From: JANLTP01 sp031363055
GTDB taxonomy: Bacteria; Pseudomonadota; Gammaproteobacteria; Burkholderiales; Burkholderiaceae_E
Assembly (NCBI GenBank): GCA_031363055.1
Contig: JANLTP010000228.1
Coordinates: forward strand, 1-43,967
Reading direction: 5' to 3'
Length of the DNA: 43,967 bases
A model generated the notes under the pieces. It searched no databases and was not told where the DNA came from. It worked only from the letters and a program-made list of their open reading frames with translations. Made by a program: the position numbers and the translations under genes. Shown piece after piece: positions 16,398-24,944 of this stretch. Numbering within the stretch: the first letter of the stretch is position 1; each line of letters starts with the position of its first letter.

Positions 16398-16814
16398 TCA
16401 GTCCGGTATCAAGCGCTTGCCAAGACTGACGGTCTCGTCGTTCTGGTAGCCCAGGCGGTGATAAAACTCAATCACACCGGCGTTGGTCGCGCGAACCTGC
16501 AGATTGATCTTCGGACAACCGGCCTCGAGCAGCAACTGCTCGACCCGTTGCATCATTAGTGCGCCATAGCCACGTCGACTCAACGCTGGGCTCACCGCCA
16601 GATAGTTGACCCAACCGCGATGCCCTTCATAGCCCGCCATGATGGTGGCCATCAATACATCGTCAACCGTGCCGACCAGAAACAGTTCGCGTTGAACTCG
16701 CAGCTTTCGGGCGATATCCTTGTGAGGATCATTCCACGGGCGGGTTAGTTCGCAGGCCCGCCAAAGGGCGACGACGCCGGGTTCGTCAGCTTCTTCAAAG
16801 GCGCGGATTTTCAT
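16398..16814 (-). CDS. GNAT family N-acetyltransferase (YpeA-like)
   Basis: 138 aa from the ATG at 16814 (MKIRAFEEADEPGVVALWRAC); the longer frame to 16838 adds eight residues. GNAT motif A is VNYLAVSPALSRRGYGALMM, with the acetyl-CoA pyrophosphate-binding RRGYG loop. Motif B includes INLQVRATNAGVIEFYHRLGY. The family acetylates small molecules or protein N-termini; YpeA itself is uncharacterised. It stands between the Trx-fold gene and the SctV gene on the same strand, with gaps of about 110 bp, so it may be a separate unit. Confidence 0.85.
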   Translation of the reverse strand: MKIRAFEEADEPGVVALWRACELTRPWNDPHKDIARKLRVQRELFLVGTVDDVLMATIMAGYEGHRGWVNYLAVSPALSRRGYGALMMQRVEQLLLEAGCPKINLQVRATNAGVIEFYHRLGYQNDETVSLGKRLIPD

Positions 16815-16927
16815 ATAGTCAGGCAGCGATCTCAACATACTCGACCCGGCTGGTGGGTTCTGGAATTGACTTGTTCAACCCGGCTTGTTCAACGATGCTC
16901 AATTGTGTCCCAATTGCAAGGTCATCG

Positions 16928-19000
16928 CTAAAGGCCTTTAGTCGTGATGACCCCGACCCCAATAACCTGCGCGTCCGGACTTAAATCCTGGTAAGAAACA
17001 ACTCCAAGCTCAGGGGCCTTGATTTCGATCAGGCGTTTGACGAATCGCCGGATATCCATCGACGCCAGCACACAGACGGATGCGTCCAAGGGTTTGATGG
17101 CGGCCTGCGCCAAAGTCAAGGCTTGAACAGCCAGGTGCTGCTGCACTTGCGGGTCCAGTGCCAGATAGCTGCCCGCCGGGGTGGACTTGATGGCGCTGCG
17201 CACAGATTCTTCAACTTCGCTGGCCAGTGTAATGACATAGAGCGTGCTGGTGACTCCGCCGTACTGCCAGGTCAGTTGCCTGGCCAGCGCGTTGCGCGCA
17301 TGCTCGGCGAGCGCCTGGGGATCTTTCTCCTTCGGTGACCATTCGATCAAGGCCTGCAAAATGTCCCGTAGATTGCGAATCGGGATGTCCTCGGCGACCA
17401 GCAGTTTGAGCACTTGCATGAGTCGCGGTGCCGGTACAACCCGCTGCGCCTCGGCGACCAGCTCCGGAAAACTGCGTTGCGCTTCGTTCAGCAGCTCCCG
17501 AGTTTCCTGCAGACCCAGGAAATCAGCCGCGTAATTGCGCATGGTGGAACGTAATTCATTGCCAATCTGTTCGGCGTTACCTTGGCCGCTGGCGACAGGT
17601 ACGTCGTTGTAAAGCAACGCATAGCCCTGTGGCGGCAAGTGCGGATCAATGCCCAGGTGTACGCCCGGAAACGGAATGCCAAGCCGTTGGGTGATCGCTT
17701 GCCGTGCCTGCGTCACCTGGTCCGAAATACGGCCGCTGTCGACATCGGCGCGGTGGGCGCTCGACACACTGAGTCGCAGGGGAAAGGTGGTCACCAGCGA
17801 ACGCTGCAAGTCGTCACTGCTGCGCGTGCGTAACTGCCCACTGCGTTGCAGTTGCGGCTCGATCATGGGGTCACGCTGGGCGTCTTTGGTGATGATTCGA
17901 TTCAGCAGAACTCCGCCGGTTGCCAACAGGGCGCTCCAGAACAGGAACTGCAATTTGGGGAATCCCGGTACCCACATGAACAGAAACAAGACAAATGCGG
18001 TGACCAGCAATGCCTTCGGTTGCGCCGTGATTTGCCCGCCGATTTCGCTGGCCAGATTGCTCGGGGCGCTGTTGCGCTCATTACCGTTGTTGCCAGCGCC
18101 CGCTCCCGCGTGATGCGAATGGCCGGAGTCACGGCTACCGGTGTCACGGCTGTCGGCCGACACCCGGGTGATCAGCACGCCGGCCGCCAGCGAAACGAAC
18201 AGCGAGGGAATTTGCGAGACCAGGCCGTCGCCGACGGTGAGAATCGTGAACGTGTTGACAGCTTCGGCCAGGGGCATTGCATTCATGGCCATGCCGATCG
18301 AGATGCCGGCCACTATGTTGACCAGGGCGATCAGCAAGCCCGCAATCGCGTCGCCCTTGACGAATTTCATGGCACCATCCATGGCACCGTAGAGTTGGCT
18401 CTCGCGTTGCAGCAGGTCACGCTTGAACTGTGACTCATCCTTGTCGATGAGACCGGCCCGAAGTTCGGCTTCAATGCTCATTTGCTTGCCGGGAAGGGCG
18501 TCGAGCGTAAATCGCGCGCCGACCTCGGCGACCCGTTCGGCACCCTTGGCAATTACGATGAATTGGACAATGGCAATGATGATGAACACCACCAGGCCGA
18601 CCACCACGTTACCGCCAACGACCAGCTTGCCGAAGGTCTCGATGATTTTGCCGGCATCGGCGTGCAGCAGTATCGAGCGGGTAGAGGCGATATTCAGCGA
18701 GAGTCGAAGCAAGGTGGTAAACAGCAGCAGGGTCGGAAACGTCGAGAGCGCCAGAGGCGTGCGCACATACATGGCTAACATGAGCAGCAGCACCGACAGG
18801 CCGATATTGATCGAGATCAGGCCATCGAGCAGTGCCACCGGCAAGGGCAGCACCATAAGGGAGATGACGGCGACCGCAAGCGCGGCGAGTAGCGCATCTT
18901 GCAGGCGACCGTGTCCAAGCCAGTCGATCCCGTATCGCTGGGTCAGACGCATTGCACCTGTAAGCCGCAGGCTGGACGCAAGGGATTTATTCGGTTGCAT
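16928..19000 (-). CDS. sctV: Type III secretion export gate protein SctV (FHIPEP family), orphan
   Basis: About 690 aa. The N-terminal half has seven to eight membrane helices with family signatures TFPTLLLFTTLLRLSLNIAS, FVVGG-like KLVVGGNVVVGLVVF and EVGARFTLDALPGKQMSIEA followed by ELRAGLID. A cytoplasmic linker rich in His, Gly, Asn and Ser is followed by the C-terminal ring domain ending VCVLASMDIRRFVKRLIEI and APELGVVSYQDLSPDAQVI. HADAGKIIETFG and QLYGAMDGAMKFVKGDAIAG agree better with the non-flagellar SctV/YscV than with FlhA. Starts at 19021 (TTG) and 19000 (ATG) are possible; I chose the ATG. No other secretion gene is nearby, so either the system is elsewhere in the genome or this is a relic. 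Confidence 0.88.
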   Translation of the reverse strand: MQPNKSLASSLRLTGAMRLTQRYGIDWLGHGRLQDALLAALAVAVISLMVLPLPVALLDGLISINIGLSVLLLMLAMYVRTPLALSTFPTLLLFTTLLRLSLNIASTRSILLHADAGKIIETFGKLVVGGNVVVGLVVFIIIAIVQFIVIAKGAERVAEVGARFTLDALPGKQMSIEAELRAGLIDKDESQFKRDLLQRESQLYGAMDGAMKFVKGDAIAGLLIALVNIVAGISIGMAMNAMPLAEAVNTFTILTVGDGLVSQIPSLFVSLAAGVLITRVSADSRDTGSRDSGHSHHAGAGAGNNGNERNSAPSNLASEIGGQITAQPKALLVTAFVLFLFMWVPGFPKLQFLFWSALLATGGVLLNRIITKDAQRDPMIEPQLQRSGQLRTRSSDDLQRSLVTTFPLRLSVSSAHRADVDSGRISDQVTQARQAITQRLGIPFPGVHLGIDPHLPPQGYALLYNDVPVASGQGNAEQIGNELRSTMRNYAADFLGLQETRELLNEAQRSFPELVAEAQRVVPAPRLMQVLKLLVAEDIPIRNLRDILQALIEWSPKEKDPQALAEHARNALARQLTWQYGGVTSTLYVITLASEVEESVRSAIKSTPAGSYLALDPQVQQHLAVQALTLAQAAIKPLDASVCVLASMDIRRFVKRLIEIKAPELGVVSYQDLSPDAQVIGVGVITTKGL

Positions 19001-19086
19001 ACCGAAGAAATAACCCGCCAATCGCGCTAAAACAATAGCTCTGACGGTCTAGGCCGCGCGGCCGGCGGTATTCGTTGTTGGCCGCA

Positions 19087-20818
19087 TCACTGCAGAACGA
19101 TCCTGCCAACTACTGCGTCGCCGACCAACTCTGGCGCGGTTCCGCCGGTACCTTTCAGGTTCAATTCTTCTATCTTCACGGTCGTGCCTGAACCGACGAA
19201 TCGAAGATGCTTATGCGCCGCCGAGTTGTTCTCGAAGCTCATGAATCTGGCTTTGAGCGACGATCCGAAACCGCCATTCATTCCGAATCCGAGCGACCCC
19301 CTGATCACCACTGAATCGAAATAGGCGCGCCCGCCACCGAAAAGCAGCACATCACTTGAGCTTGCATCAATCGGGCGCTGTGATAGGCCGGCGATCCGCT
19401 CGCTGTCGCCGTAACGGGTCAGACCGACTTCGCAAACGAGACTGGTCAACTCTATGTGAGCGCCATCGGTCAGATTGACGGCCGAATCGCCATTTCGGCG
19501 GAACACCACGGTGCCACCAATGATCAGCCCCTGGCTAGCCGCCCCGGTCGACATCAATCCCGGACCCACATTATCTTCGATCAGCACATTGTCCAGCTCG
19601 ATGTGTACCGATGGGTTAGTGCCGTCGGTTCGTCGACTGATCTTGATGCCACCGCCCGTCGGTGTGCCGTTCACCGACTTGCGCGCCAAAGGGTGCGCCC
19701 TGCCGCCGTGGTGGGCGCGACTGTTGACGAGGCGGCCGAACGCCAATGCGCTCAAGTTGATCTGCAAGCCAGCGTTATAAGACGAATCGATCCGTTCGCC
19801 GAAGAACTTGCCACGTGTGCCGTCCATGCCAGATCCGCCCATGAAACTGAACGTCAGGTCACTCGCCTTGACGTCGGCCTTGTCACCGAGGACGACCAGC
19901 CCGGAGCCGTCGAACGAATAGACATTCAATTTCTCGAGCTGCAAGCTCAGATAGCCTGGCGACTCCTGCTGGGCATAGCCGTGACCATCGGCGACGATTC
20001 CCCATTCAGTGGTGGGGCGCGCGATCAATTCCGAGTTCACGCCGGCGTTATCGCGATTGCCATCGACGCTGAAATTTCTCAGAGTCACGGTCATCGACGT
20101 GCCGGCATCGGGATTGAAATGCAGCAGCCATCCCCAGGCTATGTCACTGCTGTCCGGTGTATCCACCATTTTGAAGCCGGTGAGGTTGCCGCCGCCCTCG
20201 ATCACCAGACCGTTGAAGCTTTGCGCGAACTCAATTCGCTGCGTTCGAAAAATCCTGGCCAGCCGAACCGGCACACCGGCTGCAACAGCCGCCTTCGCTG
20301 CCGCGATGATTTTTTGCCGATCGTTTGCCCCGGGCATGGTGTCGAGATCGATCCATGCAAGGGTCGGTGGTGTCACTGCTGACGTACTGGGTGGCGTGGA
20401 TGCTGAAGTAGCCGGTGGCGTTGCGGCTGAAGTACTCGGGGACGCCGCTGATGGGACGGCGGATGGCGGCGGCGCTACTACGACTGGCGACGCCGTGGCG
20501 CGCGTGGTCGGTGGGCGAGCCTGCAAGTTTCGCGACGGCAGCGGCGTCGGCTGCAGTGGCGGTGGCAATTGCAGAAGTTGATGAACCGGACTGCTTCGTT
20601 ATGGTCTCGCTGGCTGGCTCTGAGGCAGAGGTCTCGACGGTTCCTCCGCCACAGGCCAGAAGCATCGAGAATGCCAACGCCGAAAACGTGCGGATGCCCA
20701 CTTTGGCGATCCGTTTCGGTGCCGATGTCAGCGCACCGTGTCCGCGCAGAGGTTCGAATGCGGCACCATCAATAAAGGATCGAAACATCCGGGGCAAAGG
20801 CAGCAGCATTCGAGACAT
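19087..20818 (-). CDS. Secreted beta-helix lipoprotein with frameshift in its linker
   Basis: The large frame (19087-20598) encodes a Pro/Ser/Thr/Ala linker and a right-handed beta-helix: WIDLDTMPGANDRQKI, then repeated turns such as LRNFSVDGNRDNAGV, LEKLNVYSFDGSGLVVLG, IELDNVLIEDNVGPGL and VVFRRNGDSAVNLTDG. It lacks an exported start. The overlapping minus frame (20231-20866) supplies a lipoprotein signal, FSALAFSMLLACGGG (lipobox Cys codon at 20651-20653), then a Ser/Thr/Ala linker. Joined, they form one lipoprotein, with the shift in low-complexity sequence at about 20500-20598. This may be a mutation, a sequencing error or phase variation. The start codon is uncertain (20818, 20788 or a GTG near 20701). 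Beta-helix proteins are often polysaccharide lyases or adhesins; no catalytic site is identified. Confidence 0.72.
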
Positions 20819-20925
20819 GACGAATAGACCGGTCGAGCTTTGATCTGCGAGCATCTTCTTTGGCACACAACATCCGCGATCAATGACTGATCGGTGGTCG
20901 CTGGGCTGTGATGGGCGGTCGCGAC

Positions 20926-20951
20926 CTGCCTACCTCGCCTGCCTACCTCGC
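20926..20951 (+). repeat. 13-bp perfect tandem repeat at the 5' end of the ABC transporter gene
   Basis: CTGCCTACCTCGC occurs twice head to tail (20926-20938, 20939-20951), immediately before an ATG at 20953. Thirteen is not a multiple of three, so a change in copy number would shift any frame that starts upstream of it. This favours a start at 20953 or 20968. Confidence 0.85.
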
Positions 20952-20967
20952 AATGCCGCACGGTAAT

Positions 20968-22791
20968 ATGTCGGGCAAAATGGGTCTTACAAAACTTTAT
21001 GGCCGCGTGCTCGGCCTCTTGGGCAGCGACGCGCGACTGGGCTGGCTATTGGCGATTGCCAATGTGCTGCTGGCGACCGCGCAATTCGCCGAGCCGGTGC
21101 TGTTCGGGCGAATCATTGACACCTTCGTCAAGGCGCAGGCCAGCCAGCGCCTGCTCGCCTGGGCGGATATCATTTCGCTGCTGGCGCTGTGGGCGTCGTT
21201 TGGTCTCTTTACGATTGCGGCCGGTGTGCTGGTGGCGCTGTTCGCCGACCGGCTGGCCCACCGGCGCCGACAGTACGTCATTGCCGACTACTTTGAGCAC
21301 ATTCTGCAATTGCCGATTGCCTTTCACGGCGAGACCCATTCAGGTCGCCTCCTCAAGGTCATGATGCAGGGCACCGATGCACTGTGGTGGACCTGGCTAT
21401 CGTTTTTCCGCGAGCATCTGGCGGCCATCGTAGCGCTCATGGTGCTGTTGCCGTTATCGCTCTATCTGAATTGGCGGCTCGCACTGTTGCTGGTGGTCTT
21501 GTGCATCGTTTTCGCGCTGCTCACCAATCTGGTGATGAACAAAACCGACAAGCTGCAGCGAGATGTTGAAACCTACTACACCGACCTGGCCGAGCAGGCG
21601 ACCGACGCCGTCGGCAACGTTTCGCTGGTTCAGTCTTATGCGCGCATCGACGCGGAAGTGCGCGGCGTACGGCAACTGGTCGACAAGTTACTGGCCGCGC
21701 AAATGCCGGTGCTCAACTGGTGGGCTGCCGTGGCGATACTGACGCGCACCTCGACCACGCTGACCGTGATCCTGATCTTTCTGGTCGGCACTTGGCTGCA
21801 TCTGCGCGGGCAGGCGACCATCGGTGAGATCGTTACCTTCATGAACTTCGCCAACCTGCTGATCAATCGGCTGGAACAGGCGGTCGGTTTCGTCAACAAC
21901 TTGTTCACCTCAGCGCCGCGCCTGCGCGAGTTTTTTGAGGTCTACGATGCCGAGCCCGCCGTGCATGATCGGCCGGATCCGATCGACTCCGGTCGGGTAC
22001 GGGGCCTGATCGAGTTCAAGAATGTTTCGTTCTCCTACGATGGCAAACGTTCCGCGCTCTACGATGTATCGTTCACCGCGCAGCCCGGCGAGACGCTGGC
22101 CTTGGTGGGCACGACCGGTGCTGGCAAGTCGACGGCCATGGCAATGTTGCATCGAGTCTTTGATCCTCAATCCGGATCGGTCACGATTGACGGTATCGAT
22201 ATTCGTGACCTGTCGTTGACCTCGCTGCGCCACAATATCGGCGTGGTGTTTCAAGAGTCGCTGCTCTTTAATCGCTCCATCGAAGACAACCTTCGGGTGG
22301 GTAAACCCGGGGCCACCGACGATGAATTGCGAGTGGCCATCGAACGGGCGCAGGCGGCGGAATTTATCAACCGTCAAACGCAGGGAATCAAACAGCGAGT
22401 CGGCGAGCGCGGCCGGGCGCTGTCCGGTGGCGAGCGTCAGCGCCTGTCGATTGCGCGTGCACTGCTGAAGGACCCGCCGATCCTGATTCTCGACGAAGCC
22501 ACCAGCGCGCTCGATGCTGCCACCGAGCAGAAGGTGCAGGTCGCCCTGGACGAAGTCATGAAAGGCCGAACCACCTTCGTGATTGCGCACCGGCTGGCCA
22601 CCATTCGAAACGCAACGCGAATCCTCGTGTTTGAAAACGGCCGCATCGTAGAGCAGGGCAATTTCGAGGAGCTGGTGGCGCAAGGTGGAAAATTTGCCGA
22701 ACTTGCGCGTGCGCAATTCATGGCCGGCGTCGAACCGCCACTTGAGCTTGGAGTCGGAGTGCGCGCTGCTAAACTTGCTTCAAGAGGCTGA
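20968..22791 (+). CDS. NdvA/ChvA-like glucan ABC exporter (fused permease-ATPase)
   Basis: About 607 aa. The N-terminal six-helix ABC exporter domain contains ATAQFAEPVLFGRIIDTFV, GETHSGRLLKVMMQGTDALW and SYARIDAEVRGVRQLVDKLL, which closely follow cyclic beta-1,2-glucan exporters of the NdvA/ChvA type. The C-terminal ATPase has Walker A GTTGAGKST (22108-22134), the signature LSGGERQR (from 22420), Walker B ILILDEATSALD and the switch His in VIAHRLATI. It probably exports a glucan or another large hydrophilic or lipidic substrate across the inner membrane as a homodimer. The start is uncertain; MSGKMGLTKLYG at 20968 fits family N-termini, with 20953 as an alternative. No glucan synthase lies nearby, so the substrate is not confirmed. 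Confidence 0.86.
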   Translation: MSGKMGLTKLYGRVLGLLGSDARLGWLLAIANVLLATAQFAEPVLFGRIIDTFVKAQASQRLLAWADIISLLALWASFGLFTIAAGVLVALFADRLAHRRRQYVIADYFEHILQLPIAFHGETHSGRLLKVMMQGTDALWWTWLSFFREHLAAIVALMVLLPLSLYLNWRLALLLVVLCIVFALLTNLVMNKTDKLQRDVETYYTDLAEQATDAVGNVSLVQSYARIDAEVRGVRQLVDKLLAAQMPVLNWWAAVAILTRTSTTLTVILIFLVGTWLHLRGQATIGEIVTFMNFANLLINRLEQAVGFVNNLFTSAPRLREFFEVYDAEPAVHDRPDPIDSGRVRGLIEFKNVSFSYDGKRSALYDVSFTAQPGETLALVGTTGAGKSTAMAMLHRVFDPQSGSVTIDGIDIRDLSLTSLRHNIGVVFQESLLFNRSIEDNLRVGKPGATDDELRVAIERAQAAEFINRQTQGIKQRVGERGRALSGGERQRLSIARALLKDPPILILDEATSALDAATEQKVQVALDEVMKGRTTFVIAHRLATIRNATRILVFENGRIVEQGNFEELVAQGGKFAELARAQFMAGVEPPLELGVGVRAAKLASRG

Positions 22792-22862
22792 CGAGGCAGG
22801 GCGCTGACAAGCCGGGGAGCCGACGGACTACATAGCGGAAAGGCTTTGGAGGGGACAGGCAA

Positions 22863-24467
22863 ATGACTGACGATCCAGTCGATATTCTCATTATTGGTGC
22901 CGGCGCCTCAGGCGGCGCTTTCGCATGGAGCATGGCCGACACGCGCATGCGAATTCTCTGTCTCGAGCAAGGCGACTGGATGAATCCGGCGCAGTACCCG
23001 AGCACGGGCCGTGACGGCGAGTTGCGTCAACTGGGCGAGTTCAGCTACAACCCGAATGTGCGTGGGCGCGACACCGACTATCCGGTGAACAATGATGACT
23101 CGCCAATTTCGATCGCCAACTTCAACGGTGTCGGTGGCAGCACGGTACTGTACGCCGCCCATTTTCCGCGCTTTCATCCGAGCGACTTCAAGGTACGAAG
23201 CTGCGACGGTGTCGCCGACGACTGGCCGATTGATTACCAGACGCTCGAGGCGTACTTTGCCCTGAACGACCGCATGATGGGCATCTCCGGCCTGGCCGGT
23301 GACCCGGCGTATCCCGACCATCAACCGCCGCTGCCGCCCGTGCCGCTGGGTACTTCGGGCGAGACCATGGCGCGCGGCTTTAATCGACTCGGCTGGCACT
23401 GGTGGCCCTCGGATAGCGCCGTGCTCACGCGTCCCTACGAAGGGCGCGATCAGTGCCTGAATCTCGGTCCTTGCACCAGCGGTTGCCCGCAAGGCGCCAA
23501 AGGCAGCACCGACATTACCTATTGGCCAGAGGCAATTCGTCGTGGCGTGAAGTTACGTACTCGCTGCCGGGTTCGTGAAATAACCGTCAACGAAGACGGT
23601 ATGGCGAACGGTGTCCATTACTACGATGCTCAAGGGGTCGAACACTTTCAGCCGGCCGAGGTGGTGGTGGTCGCTTGTAACGGCATTGGCACGCCGCGCC
23701 TGTTGCTGAACTCGAAGTCAAAGCGGTTTCCCAGGGGTCTGGCGAACAATAACGACCAGGTCGGTCGCCACTTGATGTTGCACCCCTACGCCTGGGTCAT
23801 GGGCACGTTCAAGGAACGGCTTGACGGCCAGTTCGGCCCGTCGGGTTGCAGTATCTGGAGCCAGGAGTTTTACGAGACCGAAAAGAGCCGCGGCTTCGTA
23901 CGCGGCTACACCATGGAGATCGTTCGGGGCCGAGGTCCGCTGGTCACCGCCATGAACGGATTGAGCAGCGGTCAGATACCTTGGGGCGAGGGCTTTCATG
24001 AAGCCTTCGGTCAACTGTTCGCGCACACCACCGGTATGGTCGTCATCTGCGAGGATCTGCCCGAAGCCCATAACCGGGTCACGCTTGATGATCAACTGAT
24101 CGACTCGAACGGCGTTCCGGCGCCGAAAATCAGCTACACCCTGAGCGAGAACAGTCTGCGCATGCTCGATCATGCAGTGGCCAAGTCGACCGAAGTACTG
24201 AAGGCCGCAGGGGCTTTCCGGGTGAATTCAGAGGCACCGTGGAAGGCCGCTGGCTGGCACAACATGGGCACGGCTCGCATGGGTCTCGACGTGGCGAATT
24301 CGGTCGTCAACGAATGGGGACGTGCTCATGAGGTTCGTAATCTCTTCATCATCGACGGCAGCATTTTCACCACCTCGGCCGGCGTGAATCCGACCAGCAC
24401 CATTCAGGCGCTCGCCCTCTACATCGCCGATTCGATGAAGCAGCGGCTGGCCAATCTGTTCGACTAG
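22863..24467 (+). CDS. GMC-family FAD-dependent oxidoreductase, large subunit
   Basis: 534 aa. An FAD-binding motif ILIIGAGASGGAFAWSMA starts at residue 8. NGVGGSTVLYAAHFPRFHPSD, CTSGCPQGAKGST and the C-terminal catalytic HNMGTARMG and DGSIFTTSAGVNPTSTIQAL identify the GMC family, in the branch of gluconate/2-keto-gluconate dehydrogenase large subunits. These oxidise alcohol groups of sugars or other alcohols with FAD. The gene has a strong GGAGGGG ribosome binding site and is followed nine bases later by its probable small subunit gene. No secretion signal is visible, although many homologues export through the small subunit's Tat signal. A cytochrome c third subunit is not present. Confidence 0.9.
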   Translation: MTDDPVDILIIGAGASGGAFAWSMADTRMRILCLEQGDWMNPAQYPSTGRDGELRQLGEFSYNPNVRGRDTDYPVNNDDSPISIANFNGVGGSTVLYAAHFPRFHPSDFKVRSCDGVADDWPIDYQTLEAYFALNDRMMGISGLAGDPAYPDHQPPLPPVPLGTSGETMARGFNRLGWHWWPSDSAVLTRPYEGRDQCLNLGPCTSGCPQGAKGSTDITYWPEAIRRGVKLRTRCRVREITVNEDGMANGVHYYDAQGVEHFQPAEVVVVACNGIGTPRLLLNSKSKRFPRGLANNNDQVGRHLMLHPYAWVMGTFKERLDGQFGPSGCSIWSQEFYETEKSRGFVRGYTMEIVRGRGPLVTAMNGLSSGQIPWGEGFHEAFGQLFAHTTGMVVICEDLPEAHNRVTLDDQLIDSNGVPAPKISYTLSENSLRMLDHAVAKSTEVLKAAGAFRVNSEAPWKAAGWHNMGTARMGLDVANSVVNEWGRAHEVRNLFIIDGSIFTTSAGVNPTSTIQALALYIADSMKQRLANLFD

Positions 24468-24476
24468 GAGCGATTC

Positions 24477-24926
24477 ATGGTCTTTACTGAGGCACAAACG
24501 GCCATTCTGAATCTGTTGATGGACCTACTGATCCCGGCCTCGAGTGACGGCAAGATGCCCTCAGCGAGGAGCCTCGATCTGTATGCCGATATCAGCGCCA
24601 TGCCGCTCAAGGACCGGATGGTGTTTGATTCCGGGTTGGCCGAGATCCAGATCCGCTCGCACGCGCTTCGCGGGGTCGACTATGTGCAACTGGACGCCGA
24701 AAACAAAAAAACGTTGATCGATGGGCTACGCACCGAGGCTGGGCCGTTCATTCAATGCTTCATGACCCAGACGGTCGCGCGTTATCTGGTGCATGACCGT
24801 GTCATGCCACTGATGGGGCTCGAAGCACGAGCGCCCTGGCCAAAGGGCTATAACGTTGCGCAGGGCGACTGGTCGCTCATCGACGTAGTACGCAAGCGCG
24901 GAAAGATCTACCGGGTCCTTGATTGA
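24477..24926 (+). CDS. Gluconate 2-dehydrogenase subunit 3-like protein
   Basis: 149 aa, matching subunit 3 of gluconate dehydrogenase-type complexes (PF13618) in size and pattern: FTEAQTAILNLLMDLLIPAS with the conserved L(I)P, and the late MPLMGLEARAPWPKGYNV. It assists assembly or export of the GMC large subunit encoded nine bases upstream; GGAG lies before the ATG. Unusually it begins directly with the mature domain (MVFTEAQTAIL) and has no twin-arginine signal peptide, and the large subunit has none either. The complex may be cytosolic or an unexported variant. Confidence 0.8.
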   Translation: MVFTEAQTAILNLLMDLLIPASSDGKMPSARSLDLYADISAMPLKDRMVFDSGLAEIQIRSHALRGVDYVQLDAENKKTLIDGLRTEAGPFIQCFMTQTVARYLVHDRVMPLMGLEARAPWPKGYNVAQGDWSLIDVVRKRGKIYRVLD

Positions 24927-24944
24927 TTTTATTGGCTCTGATAC

